Below the pieces are notes generated by a model, which was not told the origin of the DNA, did not search any database, and was given only the letters and a program-made list of their open reading frames with translations. 64,000 nt of DNA, taken from contig NW_019775536.1 in NCBI RefSeq assembly GCF_001039355.2, positions 571,543-635,542 on the forward strand. The letters are read 5' to 3'. Numbering within the stretch: the stretch's first letter is position 1; each line of letters begins with the position of its first letter. Below are positions 50,792 to 64,000 of this stretch, piece by piece. Position numbers and translations under genes: made by a program. Source of the stretch: Lingula anatina (taxonomy: Eukaryota; Brachiopoda; Lingulata; Lingulida; Lingulidae).

Positions 50792-52206
50792 TTCACCAGC
50801 AGTTAAAGTTTCACTTTGTCAATAAGCACTTAAATTAAGAGAGGTCCCTGTCAAGTGCCTGCAGTGGCAGGAAGAGTACAGCAGCAGAAGTAGACGCAAG
50901 GTAACTTCTACCAGAGACACGGGGAGTTTTTTTCTCTTTTGTTTTCTTTTATTTCATATTCGACAAGATATCCACATCGGATATTTGTCTCTCAGAAATG
51001 ACGTCATTGCCCAGCTAATGTCTGGTAGGGGTAGGCAGAAGTAGAAGAAGTAGAACTAATCGTAGCAGAAATAATCGTAGTCGTCAGTTCATATGATGGC
51101 ACATTTTAATCAAGAGAATATTCAGACGCAATTGCTATGATGTAACCCGCGCAATAAGAGGCAATAATAACACGAACTAGCACTGAGTATTCTAGTCCAA
51201 ATATAACACAGACCAAAATGATCATTATTAAACTAAGATTACTGCTTCAACACCGACGCACTTAGTTCACGCTTCGTCCACATATTTGTTGACCACAAGA
51301 AAATTGCACCGGACTTGAACCTGTTCGCTCGGACCTTTAAGCCGGTCAGTCAGTACTGACGCCTGAAACCAATGTCACGCTCCTGTACCCCTAATCCCTG
51401 CTCAGCAAATTATATGCACTTATATTGGAATTAGAAGTTAACAGCGTATAGTCACAGTGAAAGTTAAATTCAATGCGATGATGGAGCTAGAAATACTGGT
51501 AAAAAGCACAGTGAAGTTTGACTGATGACAGTATGAAACGTTGAGAAGAGAAGCGGAAATAGTGACAGGCATGGTGAAATATAACTGCTGGCAGTTTTAC
51601 AATGAGACAAATACACACGCGTTTATTAATATATATTTCTTTGAAGCACGTATACGTTGTGCTCATGTTTGAATAAATTATGGATGAAATTTCGGTAAAA
51701 AAGAAAGAAGGTTAATGAAAAATACAGGTGAAACACTCGCGACATAATGCACAGTGATAAGCATCTCCCTCTTGATCAGACTACATAATAACCAGAGCGC
51801 GTACATGCAATATAAATATAAAATAAAATGTATAAAAAGTTACCTGGGCCTTCAGAGACGGTTAGTGTACCCGGTAGGTCTTCTGGGATTTATTTGAAAC
51901 AGTCAGCCATATTAAATAAATATAAACGTCTGGTTAAGGTACCATAAAGTCGGTTAGAACACGTGGACCAAAACTCCTCGGAACTGACCAGCCAGCGGTT
52001 GATTTTTCAGCAACATAAAAGTTCTGACTCGGGCCGTGGGAGCGTATATTGGACCTCAGTGTCACAAGAGCCGTCAACAGTTGCTTGGTGTTTTCGGTCG
52101 TGTAGGTTGAGCATGGCAAAGCCCCTTCGCTGACACACAAATCCCCCCATCGTTAGTCACCACTGCGAAACACAATTTTCACCTCGCGAACTACTCCATT
52201 TTAGAC

Positions 52207-52228
52207 CTCTCTCTCTCTCTCTCTCTCT
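52207..52228. repeat. CT microsatellite
   Basis: A pure CT run. Confidence 0.95.
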
Positions 52229-53668
52229 TTACCACTGTTGCCACGTCTTTTCCATACGCGAATTGCGCATCGTTATACAAAACGCTTCAATATAACTCGG
52301 GGACAGAACAATCAACATGCAATGAAATGGTGGGCTTTGAAAACTAAATTACACAACTTCCATTTTCTGTGTTTCTATGCCGCTTTTCAGCGTGCTCTTT
52401 TTCTACTTATCAGCGAACCTTTTCAGGCCTTTCAGTGCTGTAAGCATTCGCGGGCTTTCCCCTCGCTGCTAAAACTAATACGAGTTTGTTTAAGCGGTTA
52501 AAACCATTGAATTTTCTCATTTGCTCAACTCGATGCGAAGATGAGGGTTTGGGGGCGCTGAGGTCGGGCGCTTTATTCGCCAGTGATTTTTTTCCAACCG
52601 ACTGCACTGTGTCAATACGGGTTCGGCGTTAACGTGGATTGACAGGTAGCAGAGAAACCAACACACCTGGGCAAACGCAGAGCCAGTGGCGGCCATTTTA
52701 ACTGATCTGAGCCTACCACTGAGGCGTTATATACATAATATAGTCTAATTTCAATTCCACTTCTTGGTCTTACCTATAACCATTTTAACATGTGTCCAAT
52801 ACTTTATATGCTAAGCACTTTAATGAAAAATGATATCTAAAATAGTTATCTCCATTGGAATCTAATAAACGGCCAAATAGCAAATGACCAATACATGTAA
52901 TATATATATATATACAAAGGGGACATATTTAGCCAGCTTGTCGTTAACATAGTAAACCGCCAAAGAGGTTATTCACTAACTCGGATCAAAAAATTCATAT
53001 TTAATAACCTAGAATATGTTACGGACTGTTTTGTTTCATTATGAAGTTTTTGTTGAAGGAAAAGGGAAGTTGAGTTGATAATTCCGTGGCTGTAGTCGTC
53101 TATATTATCACCCTGCGATTGTCCCGCCAACAAGTACTCATTTAAGTTCTAACAGTCGTCTGAAAAAGTAACACCTCAGCATTTCCTCGTTTTCACCACA
53201 AGAACTAGTCCAGGATCTCATGCCTTCGCCCAAATCTCACCTACTTCAAAAACTTATCACATTTATTTCATATGGAATTGGATACTTATATTTGCGTTAA
53301 AAATGCAGTATTTCTGACTCAGAACACACGGAAGCCACTTATTCGCGTTTGTCATTAAATCACTGGAGTCTTAAAACAAAGTCACCGTCCCCTACAGGTA
53401 TGATAATAACGATTGCTCACCGATATTTGAGACGGACTAGATGTGATCTATATCAACGGGTGAGGGTTGACAGTGTGATCAGGTTTCAGGGCGAGGGGGG
53501 ATTTCATAAATCGCATTTTTCACTTGGGCTAGTGTCATTTTAGAAGCAAGAAGGAACAGCTGTTTTAATTCTAGGTCATGGTGTTTTTGAATGATAATAT
53601 TTGTAAGAAGGTAGAACTCTAGAGTGTATTTCTTTCTTTCTTTGTGTTCAATTGAAGTAATAGAAATG

Positions 53669-53670
<2 letters not shown>

Positions 53671-53702
<32 letters not shown>

Positions 53703-53715
53703 CTTCTCTCTCTAC
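53671..53715. repeat. CT microsatellite
   Basis: CT run with one interruption near its 3' end. Confidence 0.95.
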
Positions 53716-55408
53716 TTTAAATACAACATATTTAAAAGGTGAACACAATCAACGTCTGCGGAGAGACGCCTCGCTAATTTCAATCTACCTGGCAGGTTTT
53801 TACCTGTAACTACTTTGAGTGAAGCAGGGCAAGACTGACTTCACGCTTCGCCTCCCAGGACGTCGAGAAGATAAATCACTCCTCGGTGCTCAATATGGCG
53901 GCGCAGGGCGCTGTACCACGGGAAAAAAACTGAACGACACGGCTCCACCGGGAACGCTTTAAACAACACAACTACATCTTCACAACAAAACCGAGACTAA
54001 GACTTGAACCATGCTAGGATAAAAATTAACAAATTTTTAAAAACTGCTACATGACCACAAAATACTTTTGAGGACGAATGCAGAGTTTAGTTAATAGCCA
54101 GAAAGAGATATGTTCTATTTTCGTAAATTCAGATTTTATATAAAATAGAAGTTATTTCTGGTGACTGTGTTGTAACAGTTACGCCACTATCAGGTCGTTA
54201 ACGTTATCATATTTGTAACACCAAGGCCCCTTATCTGTGGTAAATTTGTACTTAGATGATACCACAAATTGTACTTAAATATACAGTTTTTATGTTCGTC
54301 CAGGCGATTTTGCTTTAAGACCGCTCCTTGTGTGGAAAAGTGCTGCATCCTGATTTTTATCATCATATACTGCTGTTAATGAAAATTTTATGTGGATTTT
54401 TTTCAAATATTTCTTGACATTTCTCATGTGACAATTATAATTACATACGAAAACAGTCGTTTATATTTTTTATTTCCACCGTTAATATTATTTTCCGATC
54501 TTAAATTAGCTAGATGTCGTCAAATTCCTTTAAAATTATGTACTGTTTTGTTGAATTTTTTTGTTCAGATAAGCAGATTAGTAGAAATTTGGTCTACTGA
54601 AATGATGTAAATCTACCAGAAAGGAAATTAAATCAAAATCTAATTAACACATGGTGAACATTCAGAAACAGCGGTGTGCACAAATAAGCTATATATCACA
54701 TTTTTGCGAATAAATTTAAATAATTTTCCACACATATCATAATTCGAGGTAGGAAAACAAAACAACTTCTACACAGAGCATTTTACGAAAATTCAAAACT
54801 TTATTCTTTCGTCTTCGCTTTGTCAAAAAATGAAGACGCTACGTCGTGAAAAAATCATTCTTCAAAGTCTGTCTTTTAACTAAGTTGCCATTTCTCTCTT
54901 TAATAAATGCTTTTAACTCGTACATTTACAGTCAACGCATGGTGCAAAAATGTATAGAAATATGTACAGTGGGTCTCATTTTATACATGTTTTTATAATA
55001 CATGAAAAATAACATGAAGTGAAAAATATACAGCATCCTCTGCTAATTACATCCGTGACAAACAGTTTGGGAATGCTCACAAGGCAGACACAGATAAAAA
55101 GTAAAATATGCTGAAGATTGATGGTTACAAAAATAATTATAATAACAAAAACTGCTGGAATACCTGGGAAACTGTCAATTAACCGATTCCTTAACTAACA
55201 CAACCGAGAGAAAAGTTTTTATATTATATAAAAAACGTCTAAGGCGAACGGGACGAAAACTGAACCACCACATATTTAAACTTTGAGATCCTACTTAGTC
55301 AAAATAAGGATAACGTCCCATTTTTATTTGAATTAACGGAATGGAGATTTCCTTTCCTCGGCCTGATAACAGATCTAAAAAAACACAGTATTTCGTTTTC
55401 AAAATAAT

Positions 55409-55443
55409 ATATATATATATATCATACAGCTATATATATATAT
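55409..55443. repeat. TA-rich arrays
   Basis: Two TATATA runs separated by CATACAGC; potentially cruciform-forming. Confidence 0.85.
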
Positions 55444-58094
55444 CCATATATTTGTAAGTGTGGGCCCAAGATTACATGTGTCCACCCCCCTCCCCCAAAA
55501 AATCATCACCACACATTTTTGTGTCATGCTTAAAAAAAGACTTCTGTGATTTACATGATGAGAAAAATACGTATATATGTAAAATAGTTTTCAAATTATA
55601 TTCTGTAAAATGGGGACGTAAAGGAAAAAAACTGCCTCAGGCGCAGAGGCGAGAGAATGATGCTAACTTTCAGCGCAGTTCATGTATGAACATCTCGAGA
55701 GTTAGAGCGACATGGTGGCACAGCTAGGTTGATATCTACGCTTGGGTGACCAGTGACTAAGACAATTAAAACAGCCGGCTTAAAAACACTTCATGCCAAC
55801 AGAAGTTTTGGTCCAGATGATAAATTATTAATTTTGTTTTTAAGTGAGACGATGCTCAGTCAATTTCCACGTTTATTAGTAAGTGAACTGAGCTGCTGGT
55901 TGTATATTCGCACTGGCAAAAATGAATTATTTTTCAGAGAATTTAAAATAAATTTACTGCTAGTCTTCACGAGGCTCACGGGGGACCTGAAGGTAGAGAG
56001 TGTGCACGGTACCCGCCATTGCTACACCTGCGGTCCTCGTCAATACGGTCATTTTTCTTAGCAGGTGAGAAAGACGCATCAAACAGAAATATAAAACGCC
56101 GAGAGAGAGAGCTAAGTTCTGCTTGGGAATATTGGACGAGTTAAGTTGAACGTCACATCTGCCAAAATTATCTCAGAGACTACTTAGGTACTCTCCGCTT
56201 TACTCTACCGGTTGGAGAGATTAAATCTCGTAGAGGACAATTTCAGTGTTTTTAACAAGTCCCTGCCACCTAGTCACTTCTGTCACCAGCTGTGCCACCT
56301 GTCACTTTCCCTCCCGTGTCACCTTAATTAAAAGTTACCTAACTTAATTAGGAGACAAATTAAATAGATAAAAACCGAGAAGAGACATAGCTTAACACTA
56401 CAGATAATAACGGAACATTCCATTGCTATATTCGAATGGCGTTGAATTTATTGTAACTACTTTGGTCAAAAATCCACTGTCAGTTAAACTGATGGTAAAA
56501 TCGTACCCGAACCTTACGAGTGAAAAAATAAGAAAAAATATAGGTCATCTTTCTCCATTATGCATATACGTAAACCTTTCTAGCCTACTAAATTTATAAA
56601 CCCTACACGACACAAACAAACAAAATATATAGTATTAATAATAATAATTATACAACACATGTCATTTTCAAAACGATTGACAAATATGTGGCGATGATTT
56701 TAACGGCCCTTACAGCGACCCTAAACGGCAGACGCTTTATTTGGCACCCGTTAAAATTATAATCAACAGTTAACTGGGACGTGTCATTAATTAATTGACA
56801 CAAGTAACGGCGTTCTGGGAACACAGGCACATTCTAGATAATAATTAAAAAAACTAGTGAGAGACAATACAGGTCGGAGAGGAATGATAATTCTTTATAT
56901 ATATATTTATAATAATGAGTATAATATTGGAATGTTTTGGGAAGTCGCTGAATGCATATCTTACTTATGCGACTACTTGCTTCACCATTAACTGGAATGC
57001 GACAAAATAACTACATCTTAATTAAATCCCTACAGACTCAACTTATTTGTCGTATTTAATCAGGAACAACGCTCTAACACGCAGCTCTGGTTAAGTAACA
57101 AAAAGTATGCGTTGACAGAGAATTAATCTTATAATTAATAATTTCTTGGGAGGAGTCTTCGACACCGCATTGAAATTAAAAAAGAATTAAATTAATAAAA
57201 ATCCATAAATGCGTAGAACTCAACCCTACTTGTTGAAGAAATAAATGTTCATCTATTTCTATATATCCCGCGCAGCAGACAGACTTATACCCTTCCTCAC
57301 TCTCGCTCATACTTGTACTAATATCAATAGAAACGTTTTCATAGTAATAAATAAAGCATTTGTTTCCCGTTTCAAACCCCGTATAGATGTTCGATAGTTC
57401 TGTATAGAAAAACTCAATTCACTGTGAAACCCTGACCTCGGTTAACAATGAGAGCAATATAAATTCTCTATAGGAAAAATAGGTGGCAATTCTATTTGCG
57501 AACCAACTTGTCAGGCAAAGATTATTTACAAACAATGAATTGTTTGCCGCCTGTAAGTGTCACAGTAAGATGTGAAAGCCACTAAGGTCAACTTTTAAAT
57601 ACTGGCGGTAATTTTGTAATCAAGTCCAAACCAAAATGGCGGAGAGAAGGGTTTGGGGAAGGTGGGATTTCACGACCATGCGTTTTGTATATTAACTACG
57701 TACATGCAGCATGAGGAAGCTGAACTAACTTAGAAAATGTCAACTTTCAGTTGTGCAGTACTCACTACAGGAAGACACAGTCCGAGGTCTGGCCGATGAG
57801 AGTTGAAAGTCTTGTTTGAGTCACGAAGAGTCAGTTTACAGTCTTTTTTTTTTGCAGACTTGATCGGTCTCAAGGAAAAATAACTGCCGGGATAAAACTC
57901 CCGTGTTCGGCTTTTCCGCTGTCTCCTCGCGCCATTTTGAAATGATGAAATGAGGATGTAACCATCAACGACTTTTTGTAGCAGTCTTTCTTTTCCTTTC
58001 ACGAGGTGCAATTGAAGGTCGGTTTGGACGCCTGTTAAATTCCTTAGAGTTTCACAGTGCACGGCATTTAAGGGTCACACAAAAACGTCAATTC

Positions 58095-58488
58095 TTTTGT
58101 ACAGAGTAAGTTTTTTAATTGGAAGTTTGTTTGGTCGGAGGTGCTTCAAGCTGAGCCTTAGCACGGCGTGTCTCTCTTTCTCTGGTCTGCTCAACTTTAT
58201 AAAATTACTTCACAAAACTCGGTGAGTGCGTGATCTTTGGGAATTCAGTTCGCTGATTGTGCATTTCACTTCAAAAAAAGAAAATTAAATGAAAAGTCTT
58301 GGGACTGGTAATAAAGATTGTACTGGAAATGTGATTGAAACGAGACGACTGGGCCACCGCCGAATTTTGTCTCCTCTTTCTTCTCACACAAGAACAACCA
58401 CATCAGAGAACAGATGGAGTCGTCGCAATCAACAATAACAATGATGATATTGTAAAATGGATTGTTATTGAGATTGTTGCTGTAATTG
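58095..58488 (-). other. Probable SoxB1 3'UTR
   Basis: This is the sequence between the SoxB1 stop codon and the nearest plausible poly(A) site. It is AT-richer than the coding region. The SoxB1 reading frame meets a second stop (TAA) eight codons after the TGA, so read-through would be short. The 3' boundary is inferred from the poly(A) signal candidate at 58114-58119. Weaker AATAAA-like alternatives lie much further downstream (56736-56741 and 56447-56452), so the UTR could be longer. Confidence 0.4.
58114..58119 (-). terminator. Candidate poly(A) signal (ATTAAA) for SoxB1
   Basis: Read on the minus strand, ATTAAA lies about 370 nt after the SoxB1 stop. A CA-containing cleavage context follows 15-25 nt later, near 58095, and then a U/GU-rich stretch (GTTTTTGTGTG) near 58076-58087. 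That order and spacing match metazoan 3'-end processing signals. There is no transcript evidence, so the call rests on motif order only. Confidence 0.35.
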
Positions 58489-59502
<1,014 letters not shown>

Positions 59503-59904
59503 TCACTTGGATGGTGAGTCAAAGAAGTTTGACCAAAAAAAAGTTCACCAACGTGATGGCAGAGTTGAGGATGATGAGTATAATATAAATATCACAGAAC
59601 TATGGGGTTGATCTACCTGCTACTGTGCTGTTGTAGTCGTCCACCACAGTATCAATATACGTGTAGCCAGTCCTACTTAGCTAAGCTGTGCCTCTCTCCT
59701 TCCCTCTCTCTTTCTGTCTCTCTTAGTACACACAGTGAAGCTCAATAGGCCTCGTTGTCTAGCTTTCAATACGACAGGCCGGTTAATAATGGCCGGATCT
59801 CTCCGAAAGGGTCTCTTTTCAAAGTTGGGTCTCAAACCTCAGTGTACAGTCCGCTTTCCCGGTCCCAGCTCTTTCTTTACCTGTCTTACGCTCCCTGCCT
59901 CAGT

Positions 59905-59910
59905 GATTGG
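59905..59910 (-). promoter_or_regulatory. CCAAT box (NF-Y-type)
   Basis: GATTGG on the plus strand reads as CCAATC on the SoxB1 strand. It lies about 400 bp upstream of the ATG and pairs with an oppositely oriented CCAATC about 36 bp further upstream. Confidence 0.45.
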
Positions 59911-59940
59911 CACGAAAGGAACAAATAATCACCGGCTCGG

Positions 59941-59946
59941 CCAATC
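59941..59946 (+). promoter_or_regulatory. CCAAT box, opposite orientation to the first
   Basis: CCAATC in the context GGCCAATCAGCG is a strong NF-Y-type core. Two inverted CCAAT boxes about 36 bp apart are more likely functional than one alone; this is inference. Confidence 0.45.
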
Positions 59947-60018
59947 AGCGCGCGGCATTCTGACAGCCTTGATGGATGCTAATTTCACCAGAGGTGGTTG
60001 TCAATTTCAGTTCCCTGA

Positions 60019-60026
60019 TGACGTCA
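60019..60026. promoter_or_regulatory. CRE palindrome TGACGTCA
   Basis: This is an exact 8-bp cAMP-response-element palindrome about 520 bp upstream of the SoxB1 ATG, in the GC-rich promoter segment and close to a GC box. Confidence 0.45.
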
Positions 60027-60087
60027 CTATGTACAGGTGAGACGCTGGGGGCGGGGCTTGCAGTGAGTGAATATGTCAATGTGAAAT

Positions 60088-60101
60088 GGGGGGGGGGGGG
60101 G
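60088..60101. repeat. Poly-G run (14) at the upstream edge of the SoxB1 promoter
   Basis: Homopolymer about 590 bp upstream of the SoxB1 ATG. Confidence 0.95.
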
Positions 60102-60570
60102 TGCAGCTAGGTGAGTATGGTTATTTCAGCGACTTAACGTTAATGGGAATGCACCGAAGGCGAGTCACAAGTTCCTACTTCTTTTTTCAACCTAAGTGCA
60201 TTGCCATAGATTTCCAACCCGATTTTAAATTATTTTATAAAGGTTCAATAGTTTAACTGTGCAAACAAGAAGAGATATTTTAAGCTTAGAAACCCGATAA
60301 AAACTGTCACTTGTGTAATACATGTACTGGTATAATTAGTTAATGTACAAGATGGCATGTTAGCTGCAGGGAATGTATGCATTTTAGAAATAACCATAAT
60401 CTTTAAAAAAAGTCAGCAAGCATAACTGATTTACCTTCTTAACGCCTTATGTTTCATTTGCAAACAAGCATATGTGCATTCTAGAAAATATACCTTATCG
60501 TATGGTGATAATTCTAATCATATAATACCGCGTTGGCGCATTATTAGAACAGAAGGTGTACACAAGAGTC

Positions 60571-60578
60571 ATTTGCAT
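60571..60578 (+). promoter_or_regulatory. POU octamer (ATTTGCAT) upstream of SoxB1
   Basis: An exact octamer about 1.07 kb upstream of the SoxB1 ATG, followed by a second ATGTTTGCAAAG-like word. SoxB1 proteins act with POU factors and autoregulate in vertebrates; a role here is inference. Other exact octamers in the window are at 8936-8943, 31974-31981, 36998-37005 and 50784-50791. Confidence 0.3.
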
Positions 60579-62044
60579 GTTTGCAAAGCAGTCTGATACC
60601 AAACTATGCACATTTAATCATAAAATGACAGCAAACTTGCTACACTCAGTTTAGATACAGAATCAAATGCCACAACGCGGCCTGTCACACGGCTCCCGTT
60701 TAGTTAACATACTTTCGGCTTCGACGGCTTGCTGGCTGTCCAACTGCATGCCTGTCAGAGTTGAGCGTCAATAGCGAGTTTGTGTTAGGCAAACGTCGCC
60801 CGGGAGACGGCAAACATAAGCGGAATCAAGCTCGAAGGGGCTGAGCGCGACAAATCCTAACGTGTATGCTGCGGTATGAAGATGGGCTCTCGTCAGAAGT
60901 CAGCGAGTGCAGAAAAGGACGTCCGGTTATAATATCTGACATCTTGATGTGGAAAGTGGCACTTGTTTATTATAAAAAATACACCCACACAAACGGATGT
61001 CCTTTATTTAATATGGCACAGTGTTTACATATAGCACCAATTTCGCTCTTATTTAAAGGTTATATTTGAAAAAGTCAAGGTTTCATATGGACTTAACAGG
61101 ATACTTGTCCAAACTCTAGTTTAGCAAGGATAAGATCGAAATTGAACTTCCTGCAAAAAACACGGGAAATTTATTAAAAATTATAAACATACATATTGGC
61201 GATAATCACCGAAGCAAAGCAATCAGTGTGATTGCTGTATGTCTATTCAACGTATCAAACTCAGAATATTCAGCCTGCTATCAAATATACACACAGCGCC
61301 CGTCTGGATATAAATACAAGACGAACCCTGAACATAAAATTGATATACAGCAACAGGTCCTTGTAAAAAACAAACAAGTCTCCCTCCTGCACGTGGATAT
61401 AAATTTCGAAGGGGTTAAGGATAATCGACAGTGACTTATTTATCCGATTCCGTTCACTGATAAATACGTTATCGACTGTCACTGTTTCTCTGACCAAAAA
61501 AAGAGTAAAATATGTTCTTTACAACAGATCGATTTATGTTCAATTTAATTTTTTTTGCTTTTAGTCAATTTTTAATGAATTGATAGCCTTCAGGAAAATT
61601 CATTTTCCAAAAATTCGTCTATAATAATAGGCAGAGCAGGTCAAAAGTTATGTAACGTAATGTTGATTGTCTGGTAAGAAAACAGAAATTTACCATTGGC
61701 AAAAAAAAAAAGATAGATATTCAAATATCAGACGGATTAAATGGACATTAAATTAGGAACTAATTTAAGAATTATTCTTAACTTTGATAGGTATCAAATT
61801 ATCTAAAATTGAATTCTGATTTGAGTAAGCACAACTGAGTAGCATTTCTAAAATTAAAATCTACACTGAATTTTAAATAAAGTTATCCGTAAAATCAATA
61901 AACAGGAGGTTCTCCCCCCCCCCCCTCTCCCACAAATACAAACATTTTTACAGCTGTACTAAAGTTCTTTCAATGGAACATAATATCGATGTATTTGGTG
62001 CGAGCACGCCTCAGGTAAAGCAAGGACAAGAAGTGAATGGCCCC

Positions 62045-62101
62045 AAACCACGGTGGCCCCGGATCAATGGAAACCCTAAAGGAGAACCAGCACCGTGGTT
62101 T
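62045..62101. repeat. Perfect 11-bp inverted repeat in a GC-richer patch
   Basis: AAACCACGGTG (62045-62055) and CACCGTGGTTT (62091-62101) are exact reverse complements across 35 bp. The surrounding 61990-62200 is more complex and GC-rich than the desert, about 2.5 kb upstream of SoxB1. Contains AACCAC cores that are only partly Runx-like. Confidence 0.55.
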
Positions 62102-62216
62102 TGTCCCCCTTAGACGCTAGACAAAGCGAGAAGACTTCGGGAATCCCCGCTTTTTCCTCTGCCCTGCACCTATACGAGCGATGAGTGGCGATTCTTTTTA
62201 CGAGTGAGGATGATGA

Positions 62217-62219
62217 TAT

Positions 62220-62266
<47 letters not shown>

Positions 62267-62270
62267 TTTC
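62217..62270. repeat. TTTA array
   Basis: A long pure tetranucleotide array upstream of SoxB1. Confidence 0.95.
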
Positions 62271-64000
62271 GTTTTGCAATTACATTGAGACCTAAGAACC
62301 TAAAAAACTAAAAAAAAAGACATTATTCGAATAACGAGGGGAAATTCTACCACAAATACTATTTAGAAGGTATCGACATAATTTGTAAAATTCGAATGCA
62401 ATTGTTATAATAGATCATTTCATCAACGACGGAATTACACAGAAAAAACAACAAATAATATAGGCGACAAAAGATGCGTAGAATAGGCATGCATGCGTAG
62501 AGCTGGGATGCCCATTGAGAAGGAGTGATACCCGATGTTTTAGTCACCAAAGGACTCAGAACACGAAGGTCGAGGCAGACTGCTTGGCGTGTTTGAACAA
62601 ACACGGGCCTCTTTCACTGCACAATGCATGCTGATGTGGAGTTTTCTAAAGGAATCGATATCTGAAGCATGGAGTTTTGAAAACATGGCTAAGAAGACAC
62701 CTGGATAGCACAATAGCTTGATTACAATAAATCGATGTCGCTAGTACAGAGATGGAAATGTAAATATAAATTAAATTGTTTTGATTGCATTTCTGGCTCT
62801 GGCATGGCCAAGGACAAAAATGATTTGTTGGATTGCTTTCTTTTAATGTTTTTGAAAATTGCTGCACTGAAGATGTATTGATATTGTGGTGTATAAGATC
62901 TGAAGCAGAATACAAATAAGAGGAAAACCCCGAATAGATTGTAGGTCACACGCAGGAACATTTGTGGGAGGAAAAGTGAAATAATTCAACAGAAAAATTC
63001 AATATTTTAACCTTAATATTGATGTGTGAAATCATCTCTTTAAAAACTAACAAAATTCATCCAACTCAATGTCTCTAACATAGTGACATATTCTACTAAC
63101 TCATATAGAAAATTATAACGAGAGAGGGAGAGAGAGGGAGAGGGTAATCTAATTTCTACTCCAAGGGTCTGTTTGATGTAGCACAAGTCTACTCCGTATT
63201 GCAGTATGTACTCTAGCTATAATTATCTTGAACTATAACATTGAACTATCTATAATGCATATCAAAATGTGTACTTAATGCTGGTAAAGTTATCATTTAA
63301 ATCATCGTTATTAATAATTGACCATTCTTATATGAACAAAATGTATTAATTAAAATCTATGAAAAGAACATACTATTTGTTTGGACAGAAAGTGACAAGT
63401 TGTTTGGAAGTGCAGGTGTATTTAAGATGCGAAATCAGTTTAATTCCTGGGCAAGAAATTGCTTTACGGATACCCTGAAATTAACGATGTTCTCTTAATT
63501 CTACGTCAGTCTTAAGACCCGTTAATTGTTTTTTGACACAAATGACATTTAAACGGACTCTGCCTTATTAGTTGGCAAAATGCGATAATCCCACTTCCGA
63601 CAGGGTTCACAATGTTATTCTATACAGTAAAAAATGTTTAATTTTTTTTTGTATCAGCCAAATTTACGAAGGAATATTTGTAATCAATTGTTGCTACTAA
63701 TTTTTTCGCCCGTTTGATATTGTAATACTATAATACACTAGGCACATATCAACCCACAGCAGCGTGAATGGCCTGAATCCATCGTTGTTGCCTAACTGTG
63801 AGAGAAATCTCAGCTTGCTTCGAAGACCGTACAAATCAAGTTGAACTATTTCAACTTCCCCTAAGAAAAGTGTATTTTGTCCTACAGCGTTCATACATTA
63901 CTTGGTTGTCAAGAGCAACAAATAGAATGCTGGACAACGGAATGTCAGCTCGTGACGTCATCCTAGGTATCGAAGGTAGTTATCACTCCGCGCCTTATTA

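Larger units (their letters stand above)
50300..58094. other. SoxB1 3' flank, no gene seen
   Basis: Contains YY1-like words at 52689-52699, 53892-53902, 57633-57642 and 57930-57939. A 110-codon minus-strand ORF (57730-58062) lies beyond the likely poly(A) site and has no recognisable domain. A GC-richer patch spans 53810-53970. Confidence 0.5.
59503..60060 (-). promoter_or_regulatory. SoxB1 proximal promoter / 5' flank, locally GC-rich
   Basis: This is the immediate upstream sequence of SoxB1. It contains a CCAAT box on the minus strand (59905-59910), another on the plus strand (59941-59946), a perfect CRE palindrome TGACGTCA (60019-60026) and a GC/Sp1-type box GGGGGCGGGGC (60047-60057). An AT-rich TATA-like stretch lies near 59579-59594, about 80-90 bp before the ATG. 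CCAAT/NF-Y sites are known in vertebrate SoxB1 promoters. The transcription start itself cannot be placed from sequence. Confidence 0.55.
60102..64000. other. SoxB1 5' flank, no gene seen
   Basis: AT-rich sequence with GC-richer patches at about 60640-60860 and 61990-62200, an exact POU octamer at 60571 and a TTTA array. No coding region is supported. Confidence 0.5.

Noticed and set aside
57730-58062. 110-codon minus-strand ORF in the SoxB1 reading frame, downstream of its stop
   Set aside because: An additional in-frame stop lies eight codons after the SoxB1 TGA and the ORF lies past the likely poly(A) site, so it is not a read-through extension.

Overview
The window looks like AT-rich nuclear DNA from a bilaterian animal, probably a marine invertebrate. 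It holds one gene that can be named with confidence: an intronless SoxB1-class (Sox1/2/3-type) transcription factor on the minus strand at 58489-59502. The HMG box and group-B tail identify it. I cannot fix the species. The base composition, the abundance of GA/CT, TTTA and GT microsatellites, and three places where allele-like copies abut across a single N fit a highly heterozygous lophotrochozoan-type genome, but this is inference. I found no convincing tRNA, rRNA, CRISPR array, operon or intact transposon gene.

Layout. Positions 1-57600 are a gene desert on the 3' side of SoxB1. It is made of AT-rich unique sequence broken by microsatellites, with islands of more complex sequence that look like cis-regulatory elements (about 5.93-6.26, 8.15-8.95, 25.8-25.95, 33.1-33.25, 34.0-34.35, 34.8-35.0, 44.28-44.42 and 49.8-50.3 kb). 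One weak small-gene candidate, a signal-peptide-bearing Cys-containing ORF, lies at 17924-18175. About 57.6-58.49 kb is the SoxB1 3' flank and probable 3'UTR, with an ATTAAA-type poly(A) signal candidate at 58114-58119. The coding region and the adjacent GC-rich promoter (about 59.5-60.1 kb, with two oppositely oriented CCAAT boxes, a CRE and a GC box) are followed by more desert from 60.1 to 64.0 kb.

Assembly. Single N characters at 14995, 16355 and 30347 each sit between two near-identical sequence blocks (about 0.9, 0.5 and 0.2 kb). These are most simply contig ends that overlap but were not merged, perhaps because the two haplotypes differ. The real locus is probably about 1.6 kb shorter than this window.

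How the parts may work together. SoxB1 genes commonly sit in deserts filled with neural and ectodermal enhancers, and the islands listed here carry Sox, POU-octamer, K50-homeodomain, E-box and RFX X-box-like words. Three structural signals stand out. (1) An octamer, TCGTCTGC, usually preceded by TA or TG, occurs at least 14 times by eye where about one is expected. (2) Two distant elements share an X-box followed by the same two words in the same order. (3) A set of short palindromic or terminal-inverted-repeat elements includes a 203-bp MITE-like unit. All regulatory assignments are inferred from motif reading only.
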